From Sycobia sp. Sy_11 (Eukaryota; Arthropoda; Insecta; Hymenoptera; Epichrysomallidae), in NCBI GenBank assembly GCA_018907035.1, contig JACCIC010000019.1:2842501-2906500 (forward strand): a DNA stretch of 64,000 bases, read 5' to 3'. The position numbers and the translations under genes were made by a program. Below are positions 1-20,948 of this stretch, piece by piece; positions within the stretch are counted from its first letter, which is position 1; every line of letters starts with the position of its first letter. The notes under the pieces were generated by a model, which worked only from the letters and a program-made list of their open reading frames with translations, did not search any database and was not told the origin of the DNA.

Positions 1-378
1 CGAGTATATACATATTTAATATATAATGGCTTTGTGCATAAACATTAATCTAATATTATACATGCAACGTCCCCCGAGAGCATTTAAATATCTATAATCT
101 ATTCATCCTGTCGAAAAGAAACGGGCCCATGGACTTTTGGCGAATATGTGGATAAACATACATATATACAAGCATCGTCGTCCTCGGCGTCCCGCCGCCA
201 TTTGAATCGAATTATTAGCATAAAAGGTCGAGAGAGCAGACTTATATATCGGCGATCGCGCGTGTCCTTCGCAATAACCCGACCGAGAAAGCAGAAAAAT
301 AAAATCGCCGTCGACCCATAGTATTATAATTATATATACGATTCGAAATTTCGCGACACCCGCTCGTTCGTCTTTTCT

Positions 379-379
<1 letters not shown>

Positions 380-430
<51 letters not shown>
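380..430. repeat. (TA)n microsatellite
   Basis: About 25 uninterrupted TA dinucleotides. Similar but shorter runs sit at 1855-1877 and 2345-2370. Confidence 0.97.
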
Positions 431-432
<2 letters not shown>

Positions 433-763
433 GGAATGACGTGCCCTCCCTCCGCGGCCCGTGCATAACATCGTGGCGGCCGGGCCCGCGGGCGTAACAT
501 TGAATCTTCGAAACGTGTGTGTAATATATATAATATAAAAGCCGGCGGCGGCCCCGCGTGCGATCCTTTTTTTTTTCCCCTCCTCACCCGACCCAACCTT
601 CTCCCGCGCGCGCTCGCTCAGCGCACAATGCCGAGCGCAGCGCGACAACCAGGCACGGTTTGTATACTATTCCTATATATCTATATATACGTATGTATGC
701 ACACACGTACGTCGCCGACATTGACCCGAATTTATCTCCCAGCTCCGATTGGCTCGCGAGCCT

Positions 764-770
<7 letters not shown>

Positions 771-797
<27 letters not shown>
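771..797. repeat. (CT)n microsatellite
   Basis: A pure CT dinucleotide run in a CpG-rich context. On the opposite strand it is a GAGA tract, which in insects is often found near promoters. Confidence 0.95.
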
Positions 798-802
<5 letters not shown>

Positions 803-1975
803 CACCTTTTTCCCCCGTTTAATTCTCCTCTCTCCTTGCGCCTCCTTTCCAGCGAACCTCGCCGTCATCGTCGTCGTCCTCCTCGACGCCCGAGGCGGCT
901 CGCCGTATCCCCGCTGGACTCCTTTAACGCGAAATAACTTCTCTCTTTCTCATCGGTGCGCGCGCGCGAGTGTACAGACTCGTAATTGGCGACCGTTATT
1001 TAGCTGGAAACCGTGGAAAACGATAGGTAATTAAAGAGGTTTAGCTGTGTGCGTGTTATAGGCGCGCGATTGCTCATCTCAAGGTCGCGCGCGCGTCGCC
1101 GACGATTCAGAGCCGAGTACGCGCGACTGTGCGCGATTTAAAGTGTAATAATATCAAAGCCCGCCGAGAGAAATTGAAAATTACCTACATGTATAGATAT
1201 GCGCGCGTATGTGTGTGTGAGTGCGTGTGCGTATATATATAATTCAGGCCGCTCTCGTGGTCACGCAATATACACATATATAAATTCATGCCCTTTTTGC
1301 CTCCTCGATTTCACTTTTAGCGCGAGACTTTGGCGCTTGCATATATGCATTCCACATGCATACATAATATTATATATATACAAATTATACATAAGTGTGT
1401 GTGTGTGTGTGCGTGCGCGCGCGCATGCAAGTCCTGCGGCGAAATGGAAAAGTAAAATGAAAAAAAAAAAATTCTGCATATTACATACAGCGGTCGAGGC
1501 GAAAAAGAAAGGCCAGCTCGCTCGCGCGTCTTGTCGCAATTCCATTAACGGTCCTGCGCCGCGAGGCGGCGGCTCTCTGATGCGATGGGCAAACAATATT
1601 CTTTCTCGCACATATATGTGTGAGTGCGTATGTTATACATATATACATATGCATGTATAACGTAGCGCGACCGACTACATTATGTACAGGCACAGAATAT
1701 CTTTGGGAATTGAAAATTCCGCCTGGGCGGTGCAGCGCGGCGCAAAAAGCCGTTCCGCAACATCGTTCGCTGCTCTCCGTCAAAATCACCGCCGGGTATA
1801 ATCTATATAATATACGTAAGAAGATGCAACGCTCGCTGCATGGACGGCTCGATCAGTATATATATATATATATATAAGGATAAAAAAGTCAGCAACATTG
1901 CGGAGCTGCAGTTCCGAGCGATCGGTTATCTCTGTCTCCTCCCAGTCGTCCTCCGCCCCACCACTATCCACAATG

Positions 1976-2006
<31 letters not shown>

Positions 2007-2118
2007 TTTACGTTCATGCACCGCTCGTGCATGCGCGCCGCGATCCCTCTTCGTCGGGCGTTCGAGTCTCCAACGCGCGAGAATAACCGCGCGTGCGTGG
2101 CTCCTCTCCGTTACATCG

Positions 2119-2158
<40 letters not shown>
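2119..2158. repeat. (TA)n microsatellite
   Basis: About 20 TA repeats. Confidence 0.95.
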
Positions 2159-2160
<2 letters not shown>

Positions 2161-2927
2161 GAACATTCCATACCGACTCACGCTGTATCTCTTTCCTTTT
2201 TCGATTCGCCAGAGAGGAACTGAGTAGTCTGCTGCTGCTGCTGTGGCTTTTTTGCTTGTCCAGCCCTCTCCACCTCTTCTGCTCTTTCTCTTTCTCTCCG
2301 CCTCGCGCACCGCCTCCTTCGTTCCTCCCGCGAGCTCGTGAAATTATATATATATATATATATATATATACCTACGTACGTATATAACTGCTCGCTCGGC
2401 TCGCAGCCTCTTCTCCCTGACGTTGGTACGGCTCACGCGATTGGTTACTGAAATTTTCATCCTACAAAACCAGACGAAGATTATATATATATGGCTCGTG
2501 CGATCGTACGTATGTACTGCGTGATCGAGACACCGACGCGTCCACTCGCCTTATAAAATTGGACGGATGGAATTTTCGAGTAGAACGGGGAAAATGGGAA
2601 TTTTTGAAAGAAAATGGGAAAAAAAATGCGACGTCCTCGCTTTTCTCGCAAGTTCGCCGGCAATATACATACATATATACCTGCTATGTTTATCTATATC
2701 TAACTGTAAAAAAGCATTTCTCGAAAAGGAATGCGCGTGGCGGGAAAAATGCCCCTTCTTGTACCGAGCGCTCCCGCGATCGCACTAAACCCGAATAGGT
2801 CCGCGAGTAAAACGATCGCTATATATATGTATATATATATATATGGAGGGATTTTGCTCCTCGCTGTGGCTTCGTCGTGGGGGCATTAAAATGCGCATGG
2901 AAATCCTTTTTATGGGCATATTTCGCT

Positions 2928-2929
<2 letters not shown>

Positions 2930-2979
<50 letters not shown>
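2930..2979. repeat. (TA)n microsatellite
   Basis: About 25 TA repeats. Confidence 0.95.
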
Positions 2980-2983
<4 letters not shown>

Positions 2984-4293
2984 TATATCAGATGGGCACA
3001 GAGATATAAATTGCGTTACGGCTATATTTATACACGCGCTGGAACACACACGCATTCAGTACATAGCCACAACAGCCTGGTTCTCGCATCCAGGATTTTC
3101 GCTCCGCTCGCGCGTCGCACAAAGGGGACCAAAGTGCAGCGTGGACTGCACTCCGCTGCAACGCTTCTATATATATATATATTATATAATACACGGAGCT
3201 GGTTCACGATTCTGGAAAATGAGAGCAAAAAATTGACTCTCGTCTCGCCTTTGTCCCCGATGACAGGTTGATGCGTCGCGCACCGCTGCGCGTTTCGACA
3301 CGCTGCCGGCTACCGATATATATATAGAAAAGTAGTCGTGTGCACGATATCAATACATTATCACAATGCAAAAGTAATCGTCCCTACGACATCAGACTTA
3401 TGGTTCCAGCAGAATAGTGCCGCTGTATCGCTGGTCAAAACGTATTGAACCGTCTAATATACGAGGATTCCCAATTGCTGCCCTCTAGCGTTTAGATAAC
3501 TTTGTGAAGAAAACAAAAAAATAGAACCCTCGCGCGTCCTTCGACATTGCGACATTCGTGGAGATTATAACTGTAGGCAGTAGAAGAGGCTGAAGATGGT
3601 GGCAAAAAAAAAAGAAAATTTAAATTTAAAGAAACGAAGAAATTTAAAAGAAAATTAAAAAGATTCCTAAAGAGGGAGCCGAGGGATAAGGTTATAGATA
3701 GCCGCGACAGCGGTGACATCCAAAATGGAACACGGCTTTATTATATTTATATATATATGTATTCATCACTTCATACACGGTTCTCCGCGCTGATTTGACA
3801 TTCGAATTTCGCATTGCGAATTGTTTTTTCGACACTCTACTCGAGATACATGCAATATAAACATCGTGCAATACATCGTCTCAACGTAAAATCGAGAGCC
3901 GCACTTTGGCCGCGGGCGCCTTATATACGAGTATTACGCCGTACATCGTGTATATATATATAGCCGCATAATCGCCGAAGGTTTCGGAGGAACAAGAGAG
4001 AGGGCGAGAAAGAGAGAGAGAGAGAGAGAGATGATGGAAAAAAAAACACCCATCGAAGCGAATTCGTCGGCTTCTTCGTCTCTGTTTTTTTTGTTTTTTT
4101 TTTTTTTAATTTTTTTTCTGCCCCCTCCGCGTCTCTCCCGCGAGGACGAGCGCGTCCGCGGAGAGTTCGTTCTTAAAACGCTCCGAGCCCCGGCGACTCT
4201 CCCTTTCACGCGACGCGCCAACCGACGCGCATCGCGTCCGCGCGCGCAGCGTTGCGCAAAAATCCGGATTGACGAACGCGTCATGGGCCGGCG

Positions 4294-4393
4294 ATGCCGC
4301 GTGACCGTAACCCCGCGCCGGGACGCACAATGGAGCCGCGCGCTCGTGCCCGCCATCCCTCTCTCTATGTCCATCGATTTCCCATCGCGACAG
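4294..4393 (+). other. Weak candidate first exon for ovo
   Basis: A CpG-rich block ends at a canonical splice donor (GACAG|GTGAGC, GT at 4394-4395). From the ATG at 4294 the frame stays open to that donor and ends in phase 1. The first recognisable ovo exon (8275) needs exactly one upstream nucleotide, so the two could join in frame as a GAT codon. A phase match happens by chance one time in three. The encoded start (MPRDRNPAPG...) is not the SNAG-like MPKIFLIK-type N-terminus known for insect Ovo proteins. It could equally be a 5' untranslated exon or nothing. Confidence 0.2.
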
Positions 4394-4608
4394 GTGAGCG
4401 GCTCTGTCGCCGTTTTGTTATTTGTATCTTTTATTTATTTTTTTTTTTTTTTTGCTTTTCGCTCTCAACAGACGACGGCGATTAGATCTCGTTAGCGGGG
4501 GGGTTTTTTTTTTTTTTATTTTGTTTTATTTACAGATGCGAACTCGCGTTGTGCGCGGTGCGTATAATGCTTTGTCCCGCGTGGGCGAAAAGAGATAAGG
4601 AGAGAGAC

Positions 4609-4643
<35 letters not shown>

Positions 4644-6016
4644 AACAACTCCTCTTTGTTGTGGCGCTTTTGAGTACGACACTGTGCGCGCTAATTTTTT
4701 CTGCAGCGTTGCTTTATATTTAGGACTTGTTACATATAAGAGAACCATTAGCTAAAGTATTTAGGTTTTATTGGAAAATTCGTTCCTGAACAAGATTCCT
4801 TTATTCTTTTCATTCTTATAAATATTTATATATAACTTTATTCTAAATCATTTCTCGAATATACAAATATTACAGCAACCTTCCAATTTCCAAGAAAATG
4901 TTTATGCATAGAAAGCGAGAAAAAGAGAGTGAGAGAGAGATAGAGATTAGGAGAGAGAGAGAAGACGATAGAAAATTTTCCATTATTAAGATTGCATATT
5001 ATTAATGTGACTTACGCCTTTCAAACATACATTGGAATTATTTGAGCATCGGTCATCTTGTCTCTCCCCCACTGCCTTCATGGCTTCAGAGCCGTTAAGT
5101 ACACTCTTAATCCGGCCGAACCATATTTTTCTCGCCTTTTGACGTTAATTAAATTCGAATAACCCGTATACCTCGACCCCCTTCCCGAAACTGTTACGGC
5201 AGGATTTTCGGACTTTCGTCCAGATTTCGACTTTAGATTTTCCCATGCATTGTTTTTAATCTTACTTCATTATATAAATTGCATACACATATATGCTTTT
5301 ATATATATGCATGCTTATTTTCTTATCGGCCATAATTTAAGTTAGCAATTACTTGAATTTTAAGAACTTGAAGAAAATAAAAGAAAAATAACAGTACGCA
5401 AGTTTCGAGATAATCTTTAGGACGTGACCTTCCCAAAAAAAAATTCCGCTCTTGATCATTTCGTAGCCTTAAATAGAAACTTCAATTCAATTATCCATCC
5501 GTCCGGTCATTCTTCTACATCCATTATCCAAGCGTTCGCAGAGTTCGATTTATACGTTATTATATATATATATATGCGCTATAAGCGCACGAGACTATAT
5601 TTCACCTTCCTCAATACACTTTTTCCCAGCCGAGGAGAAAGAGTTTCGCGTGCCGCTATATATATACATATATATATATATATACAGGCTCCTTTGTCCC
5701 GCTGCAATCGCAGCAAGAAAGTGGAAGACGGTGACGAGGTAGCCGGCATGAAAGGGGGGTTGGTCCAGCTACAAATAGACGGTCGATCTAAAGGAACGAG
5801 CCTTTGAGCGTCGTTCAACAGGAATAATTAAAAACAAAATATAAAAAAATAGAAAAAAAAAAGAGTAGAATAAGGAAAAAAGTAGCGACAGCCCAGGCTT
5901 CCGCTCGATTTCCGCTTGACCGAGGCACTCCGACGCGCGCGATATAACCGACTCGCCTTGGCGATTTTCTATTATAAGCGCGGCGCGACTCCGTGTCAAA
6001 GTCAAGAGCTCAAGAG

Positions 6017-6018
<2 letters not shown>

Positions 6019-6055
<37 letters not shown>
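6019..6055. repeat. (TA)n microsatellite
   Basis: About 18 TA repeats. Confidence 0.95.
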
Positions 6056-6062
<7 letters not shown>

Positions 6063-6213
6063 GTGGTACTGCACCTCGGCTAGTCGTTAACACAGGCCCC
6101 GTATATATCCTATATTACATATCCTTCTATATATATCTTGTGAGCGTAACGTCGTGGGCTCTGCTTGAGGAGCGTTATTTATCTCTTTTTCGCAAGTTTG
6201 TATTAGATTTTTA

Positions 6214-6218
<5 letters not shown>

Positions 6219-6279
<61 letters not shown>
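6219..6279. repeat. (TA)n microsatellite
   Basis: About 30 TA repeats, among the longest in the window. Confidence 0.95.
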
Positions 6280-6282
<3 letters not shown>

Positions 6283-6823
6283 TATAGATACGAGACTGGC
6301 ATTCGGCAGCTGCCGCCTGCGCGTTGCAGCTGCTCCTATACATTCGTATATCTAGGAATCGCTCGGCGAGTGCTTTTTGTTTGTTTTTAATTTTTTCATT
6401 TTATTTTTGCCTTATTTCTAAATTTTTATTCGCCAGCGGTCTCCCTTGCGGGATGCACGCGCGCATCCGATCTCGTAATTGATTCCTGGCCGGCAGGTCG
6501 CCGCGGTTTATACGACGATCCTCGCTGATCCGGGGTTGCCTCGATGGATATATAATTCGTATAATTCGTATATAAAAAAGAGGGAGCCCAAGCGATCGCT
6601 GTGTGGCGCCCGCCCAAGCAGGCTTAATCGAATTCTGATTGGGTGCTTTATGATTAGGAATACACACATATACACACACACACACACAAAATTATATGTA
6701 ATACATGCTTAATGCAAAAACGAGAAGTTTTGATTAATAGTCCTGAAAACTAGACGAAAAGTTGCGCATGAACCTTGAAATTGTTAAAAGGAGCGCCGGC
6801 AAAATTTTATATTATATTTTATC

Positions 6824-6824
<1 letters not shown>

Positions 6825-6868
<44 letters not shown>
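6825..6868. repeat. (TA)n microsatellite
   Basis: About 22 TA repeats. Confidence 0.95.
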
Positions 6869-6871
<3 letters not shown>

Positions 6872-8274
6872 GTCCGATTAAAAGTGTCATTGGCAGGGGC
6901 ACTCGTAGAAATTAAAATCCGCTCCACGCGTCGCGCTTACATACGCGCGACCTCGGGATTCGCATTGTCGCGGGCGGGGGCCTGCGCGCGGCGTGCCCGC
7001 TTACGTATGCCGCTCGCTCGGCCGAATTATCGAGCCGTAAGGACGTCGACGTCCGAGCGCGCCCCGGCAGCCGCGATACGCGCGCGAATAAAGTGCAAAA
7101 GTCCGTGTAATACTCTTCTCCCCCCTCGTCTCGTCTCGTTCAACCGCATATTGTACATATACCTGTATACGTATATCAGTCGACGTCGCGGCTCGCGACA
7201 TCTTTCCCGCCTGTAACTGTGCATGACTCGTCCAGCAGCGCTATTATCCGTAAATCTTGTTCGCGTTTTTTTCCTTTCTTCTTCTTCGTCGTCGTCGTTG
7301 TCGTCCTTACGGGCGATGAATATGCGAGGATTTAAAGATGCATTCGGGTCAAGTCAACATGTTTTGAACGAAGTTGCGGGAGGAATATTAAGCTGTCGAG
7401 GGGAAATTATAATCTCGAGGCATATCTTTGAATTGCTTTTTTTTTTTAAGCGAGAATTTGAAAAAATAGTTTTGTTTAAAAGAGTGGTCGAGTATACATA
7501 TATATGGTAAAGTCAAGCATCAGCGTTACTCTTAAATTACGCTGAAAAGAATCTCTGTTATCAAGTAAATATTTTCTGGTTTTGTACCAAATAAATAATT
7601 TTTTTGTATCTATTTTTTAGTATCTTCTTAAATGAAGGAAATATTTCATGCAAGAAAAATTCACTAAATCAAATCACGCCGTCTTACATTTAGCGAATAT
7701 TTTTTTAGTTAAGCAAATATTTACTTGGTATCAAGTCAATGTTTATTTGATATTAGAAAAATTTTTTTCAATGTAAATCTTGAGGGTCTGTCCATTGGTC
7801 TTTTACACCGATTATATGTAAAAAGTACCGAGCATTTCCTATTATAAACATTCAAACATTATTAATTTTATCTAATAATAGCATTTATTTATGTCATGAT
7901 TCTATTAGTATTGCTGCAAAGTTTCAAGTAAATTTCTTCAACGTTCTATCAACGAAAACATTCTTATATTTTCTTATATTTTTTTCGAATGTCTCCAAGT
8001 TACTTGAAACTTTAAGACAATGGAAAGTAAACAGAAATTCACAATATCATTTTGTACAATAGCGAATCCTTCGCTATTGACCTACAATACCATTTATATA
8101 ATTTGTCGATGTAATTTGTTTCTTCTTTACGATTGATTATCAATCCTTTTTTCCCCCTCACAATTACGATCCCAAAAAGCCCTGTTATTAGTTAAATAAA
8201 GTACAATATTGACACATGTGTGCGCATCGACATAAGATTTTTATTAATCTCCATTTTTATCCCCGATTTTGCAG

Positions 8275-17137
<8,863 letters not shown>

Positions 17138-17653
17138 GTCGTCGCCGTCGCCGCCGCCGCCATCATCACCATCACCACCACCACTACCGGGGCCCGGAGA
17201 TCGGCCGATACTTGGGATTTTCGTCCACAGCGATGGTGGACGAGGAGGACGAGGTGGAGGATACCTCGTGGTGCGACGACACGCATCGTTCAGTATTTGC
17301 ACGCGTGTACGATTTATACACACGGATTGGGTGCAGTGCGTATTTGCTGTATATAAAATAGTGAGTTGCTGGTATATGGGAACAAATATGATTCTTTTTT
17401 TTTCTCCTTTTTTTTTTTGTTTTAACGAACAGATATGTATATTTAGAGAACCCAAAGACTTGGATTCAACGTTTCGGAGATGTCATGACTATATATATAT
17501 ATAATTAATTAATTATACCGTGGCTCTCTCTATGTTTCTCTCTTTTACATCCTCGGACCAGTTATATATGTACGAAGCACTCCGTCGGGAGCCCATCGGT
17601 AAATTGTCACTTTTTATCATTCCGCGATTCAGAAACTTTGTACAACGAGACGC

Positions 17654-17702
<49 letters not shown>

Positions 17703-18005
17703 ATCTCAACCGCGTGCCAACTTTGTGACAGAAAACGAAAAACTTTGTGCAGGCGAATGTATGTATGTATGTGTGTGTTACGTTGCTTTCCGACTCTGTG
17801 GGGTGGTTTTTTTTTTTTTTTTTTTTAATTTCTTCCCACGATGATTTCGCCGACTTCGACGAGCTGCTGCGTACCGCATTGTCCGGCTATCGACGATGCG
17901 CAATTGTATATATTATATAGGTATATAATAATAAAAAAAATCATTATTCATGTATATCTTGGTATCGGTTTTATTTTGTCCCTGAAACGAACAGATTCGA
18001 ATAAA
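17138..18005 (+). other. Probable ovo 3'UTR
   Basis: Follows the TGA at 17135-17137. It contains a CAT/CAC trinucleotide-rich stretch at 17159-17190, a (TA)n tract at 17659-17699 and poly(T). Poly(A) signals AATAAA occur at 17930-17935 and 18000-18005. The exact 3' end cannot be seen; further AATAAA motifs downstream would allow a longer UTR. Confidence 0.5.
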
Positions 18006-20530
18006 TTTATATTAAAATAATGTTCTTTTACATTCGTTGAAGAGAGAATGATTTTTTTTTTTAAATACTTAAGTATAAGACTTAAAGGGGATTTTAGAGG
18101 TTCTATTAAAGACTGCTGAACGATAGAGATCTCTTCGATACACTTGAAGCTAAATGGATCGCACGCCCTTAAGCTATATATGCATATATTACATAAGAAG
18201 ATCGCGTTGGAGCAAATGACGCTTCGCGCGATCCTTTGATCGACTGACGTGGTAGACACTTTATATATGATATAATAATGTAAAATACAACAGGAGAGTA
18301 TATTATTTCTATCTTTCTTTTTTTTTCTCGTAATAATTTATATAGAATTTACGCGCACATTGTTAAATGATATATATAGCCTGTGATATAGAGCGGCAGA
18401 AAAAGGGCCTTTAAATGAATTTTCTCGCGTCAAATAAATTTTGTCGTTGCACACACATTTATATATATATACATATATATGTAATACACGATGCACACGA
18501 GGCGTACGAATCGCACGATCAAATGAAAATCCCCGTGTGCGTTGAGAGCTTTTTTTTTAAAATTAATTTAGATATCCATATGAGCACAATAAGATATTAT
18601 ATTTAATAGAGAAGATACAACTTTTTAACATTATATACATATATTATACATCCGGATGTATGAGACGTGTTTTTTTATTATTATTACGTTGACTGTGCAG
18701 ACAATATGCAAATAAATAAATAAATGGGGATATATGCGCGATAATAAAATTTTTTTCCATTTTTTTTTACTTAGTACCTTGAATATGTTACTTATATACA
18801 TATATAAATTATATATATATACGTATACATGCGTGTGCACACATGAAAAACAAACGGGGTTTCGTGCAATTTCGCGATAGCATAGAAAAAGTTGTGGGCG
18901 CTTTTCGCTCTTTATAAGGAACGAATTCTTAATTAAAAAAAAATAAATAAATAAAAAAAAAACAAAACGAATGAAAAACAACTAAACAAAAAATGAAGAA
19001 GGGCGTTAAAGGTGCTGACAATTTTATCTGGCGGGGGAATCGATTTTATTATTGTTGCAGACGTTTGATGAGGTACTTATTCGATTTAAGTGCAGCAAGC
19101 TCGCGGAATAGAATTGTACTGTAAATAGTATTCTTATAAATATATAAATACAGAACTCGAAACAAAAGTATAATTGAAGTTGGATATTAATAATGGTTAT
19201 TGAGAAAGAAAATCCTATATAGAAGTATCGGAAACCTTTATATGAATATATATACTGGACTATAAGGTCTATTTCAATTAAGATAGCTTTATGTTTCATT
19301 AAATTCAGCGCTCATTATCTTTTAATCATTGAAATATATACATATTATTATTATTATTATTATTATTATTATCATTATTATTATTTTTAAATAATTGTAA
19401 AGTTTTTAAAATGAATATCTATATGTTGGTGAATGTATATAAATGTCTTAACACATTTGGATATTTCGGCTTACTTTATAAAGCCAACGCGATTCCAATT
19501 TTAGTCCAATTTTAGTTATACTATTAGTACCTTCGATATTTTAATTATCAAATAGTATAAATGTATTATCCTGTATAAATTGCGTGAGACTTGTTCGTAA
19601 ATTAATATTATTATATATGATAAACATATATTATTTTTATTGATTATTAATATACGATGATTATGAATAAACGAATCGATTGTGAAAAGAGCGACTCCAT
19701 CTGTCCTCATAAATACTCAAGAAAGAGAAAGCAGTTAATAGTGTTTATTATTTAATTACGTCCAGTATTGTTTTTATCGCATTGTAATTACTGTTGTGAT
19801 TCATATTGTCGACAATATTCGGCGTGATTGGGTCAATTTATGCGAAAAATTACATCCTTTTGAGCATTAACACTCGTGGCGAGAAATGAATATTTACTCT
19901 CTCGCTCTCTCACTGAGAGATGAATTCTTTTAACGTATACCACTGTATTCTCATCGTTGATAATGTAATGGTTATTGTCATCATCATTATTATTATTAGA
20001 ATTATTGCTACCTTTATATTATTATTAATATTATTAATTATATTATTAATTAAAATATTAAAAAAATAGTTATCGTCGTCAAGACCAATGCATACGAAAT
20101 GTTATATTATAAAGAGAAAAATAAATGCGTAATGTGAACAATGCTCTGCCGATCGAATAAAGTGTAAGGGAAACTTTACAATGACAACTTAAGCGCTTAT
20201 AAATTTATTGATTGTGAAAGCTGAGTAACTAACGTCTTGCAAATAAAAGAATAAATATTTTAATGCACAAATAATGTTGTACGAATTTACTAACCCATTC
20301 CCATCCCACTTAAACATATCTTATATACTTTAATTTCATAAACAGTTTCATCGGTCTTACAGTCGCTATACTTCTAATCGACAATACTAATATAATGACA
20401 GTCAGACTTTGAAGTAGAAATTACCATTGAACAATAAAATTAGATTAAAAATTAAAAATAATAAGAACAAGCTATATTCTTAGCAAAGGACAACCTAACT
20501 GTCCTCATCATCTTAAATTTAAATTTACCT
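18006..20530. other. AT-rich intergenic region between ovo and copia element
   Basis: No gene is recognised. It holds (ATT)n runs at about 19346-19385 and 19990-20060 and several homopolymers. It may include an extended ovo 3'UTR. Confidence 0.5.
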
Positions 20531-20539
20531 TTGATGTCC

Positions 20540-20569
20540 GACGTTTCGAACGGCTACGTTCATCTTCAA
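20540..20569 (-). other. Hammerhead-like fold (mutated core)
   Basis: Read on the minus strand: TTGAAGA (20569-20563), a five-base stem GAACG/CGTTC closed by loop TAGC, then GAAAC. The order matches core-stem II-GAAA of a hammerhead ribozyme (CUGANGA...GAAA). The first core base is T instead of C and one extra T precedes stem II, so activity is doubtful. Stems I and III are not convincing. It lies about 125 bases outside the copia LTR. Such folds are known in Penelope-like and other arthropod repeats; this may be the worn end of one. Confidence 0.25.
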
Positions 20570-20695
20570 AGACTAAACTAAACTAAAAATATTTATTATT
20601 TTAATTCAGAACAGTCGGGATAAGTACAATTTTTAATTTTTAATTTCTTATATACTCATACATTTCTATTCACTACTGGTAATAAAATTGGTTGG

Positions 20696-20948
20696 TGTCG
20701 AGGTAGGATAGAACAGAATAAATCAATAAATAAAGCAGCACGTATATAATGAATATAAGTATATATTATTAGAATCAAGAGATACAACGGTACGATGCTC
20801 TGTCTAATGGGATACTTGCAATCAAACTGCCGTACAGACAAATTTACTTTTAGCAGATCAACATATGTACAACAATATAACGATACGGACAATACAAATC
20901 TCAACCTTAAGTAGACAGCGCAGAGAAAATTTTCGTATTATTATAACA
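20696..20948 (-). repeat. copia 3' LTR
   Basis: 253 bp, TGTCGAGGTAGGATAG...TAACA on the + strand. It is homologous along its length to the other LTR, with shared blocks such as GTATATAATGAATATAA, TCAAGAGATACA and TTTACTTTTAGCA. It is the 3' copy because the element reads leftward. Confidence 0.85.

Larger units (their letters stand above)
1..4293. other. Gene-less low-complexity region upstream of ovo
   Basis: I see no convincing coding exon here. The stretch alternates AT-rich DNA, CpG-rich patches (about 540-650, 840-1160, 4130-4390) and microsatellites. The open frames present encode runs such as IYIYIY or SLSLSL that come from (TA)n and (CT)n repeats and are not proteins. On the + strand it lies 5' of ovo, so it may hold distal promoters or untranslated exons of that gene; this is inference. 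Confidence 0.6.
4394..8274. other. Gene-less region 5' of first recognised ovo exon
   Basis: No coding exon is recognised. It contains (GA)n at about 4006-4031 (just upstream) and 4613-4641, several (TA)n tracts, a CpG-rich block at about 6890-7220, and AT-rich DNA from 7320 on. Short inverted motifs around 7559-7574 and 7718-7735 (both readable as CAAGTAAATATTT on opposite strands) hint at a decayed foldback repeat, but its boundaries are unclear. It probably belongs to the ovo 5' regulatory and intronic DNA. Confidence 0.5.

Noticed and set aside
103..3271. Many open frames of 60-180 codons rich in IYIYIY, SLSLSL or RERERE
   Set aside because: They are translations of (TA)n, (CT)n and (GA)n repeats, open on several frames at once, with no domain content.
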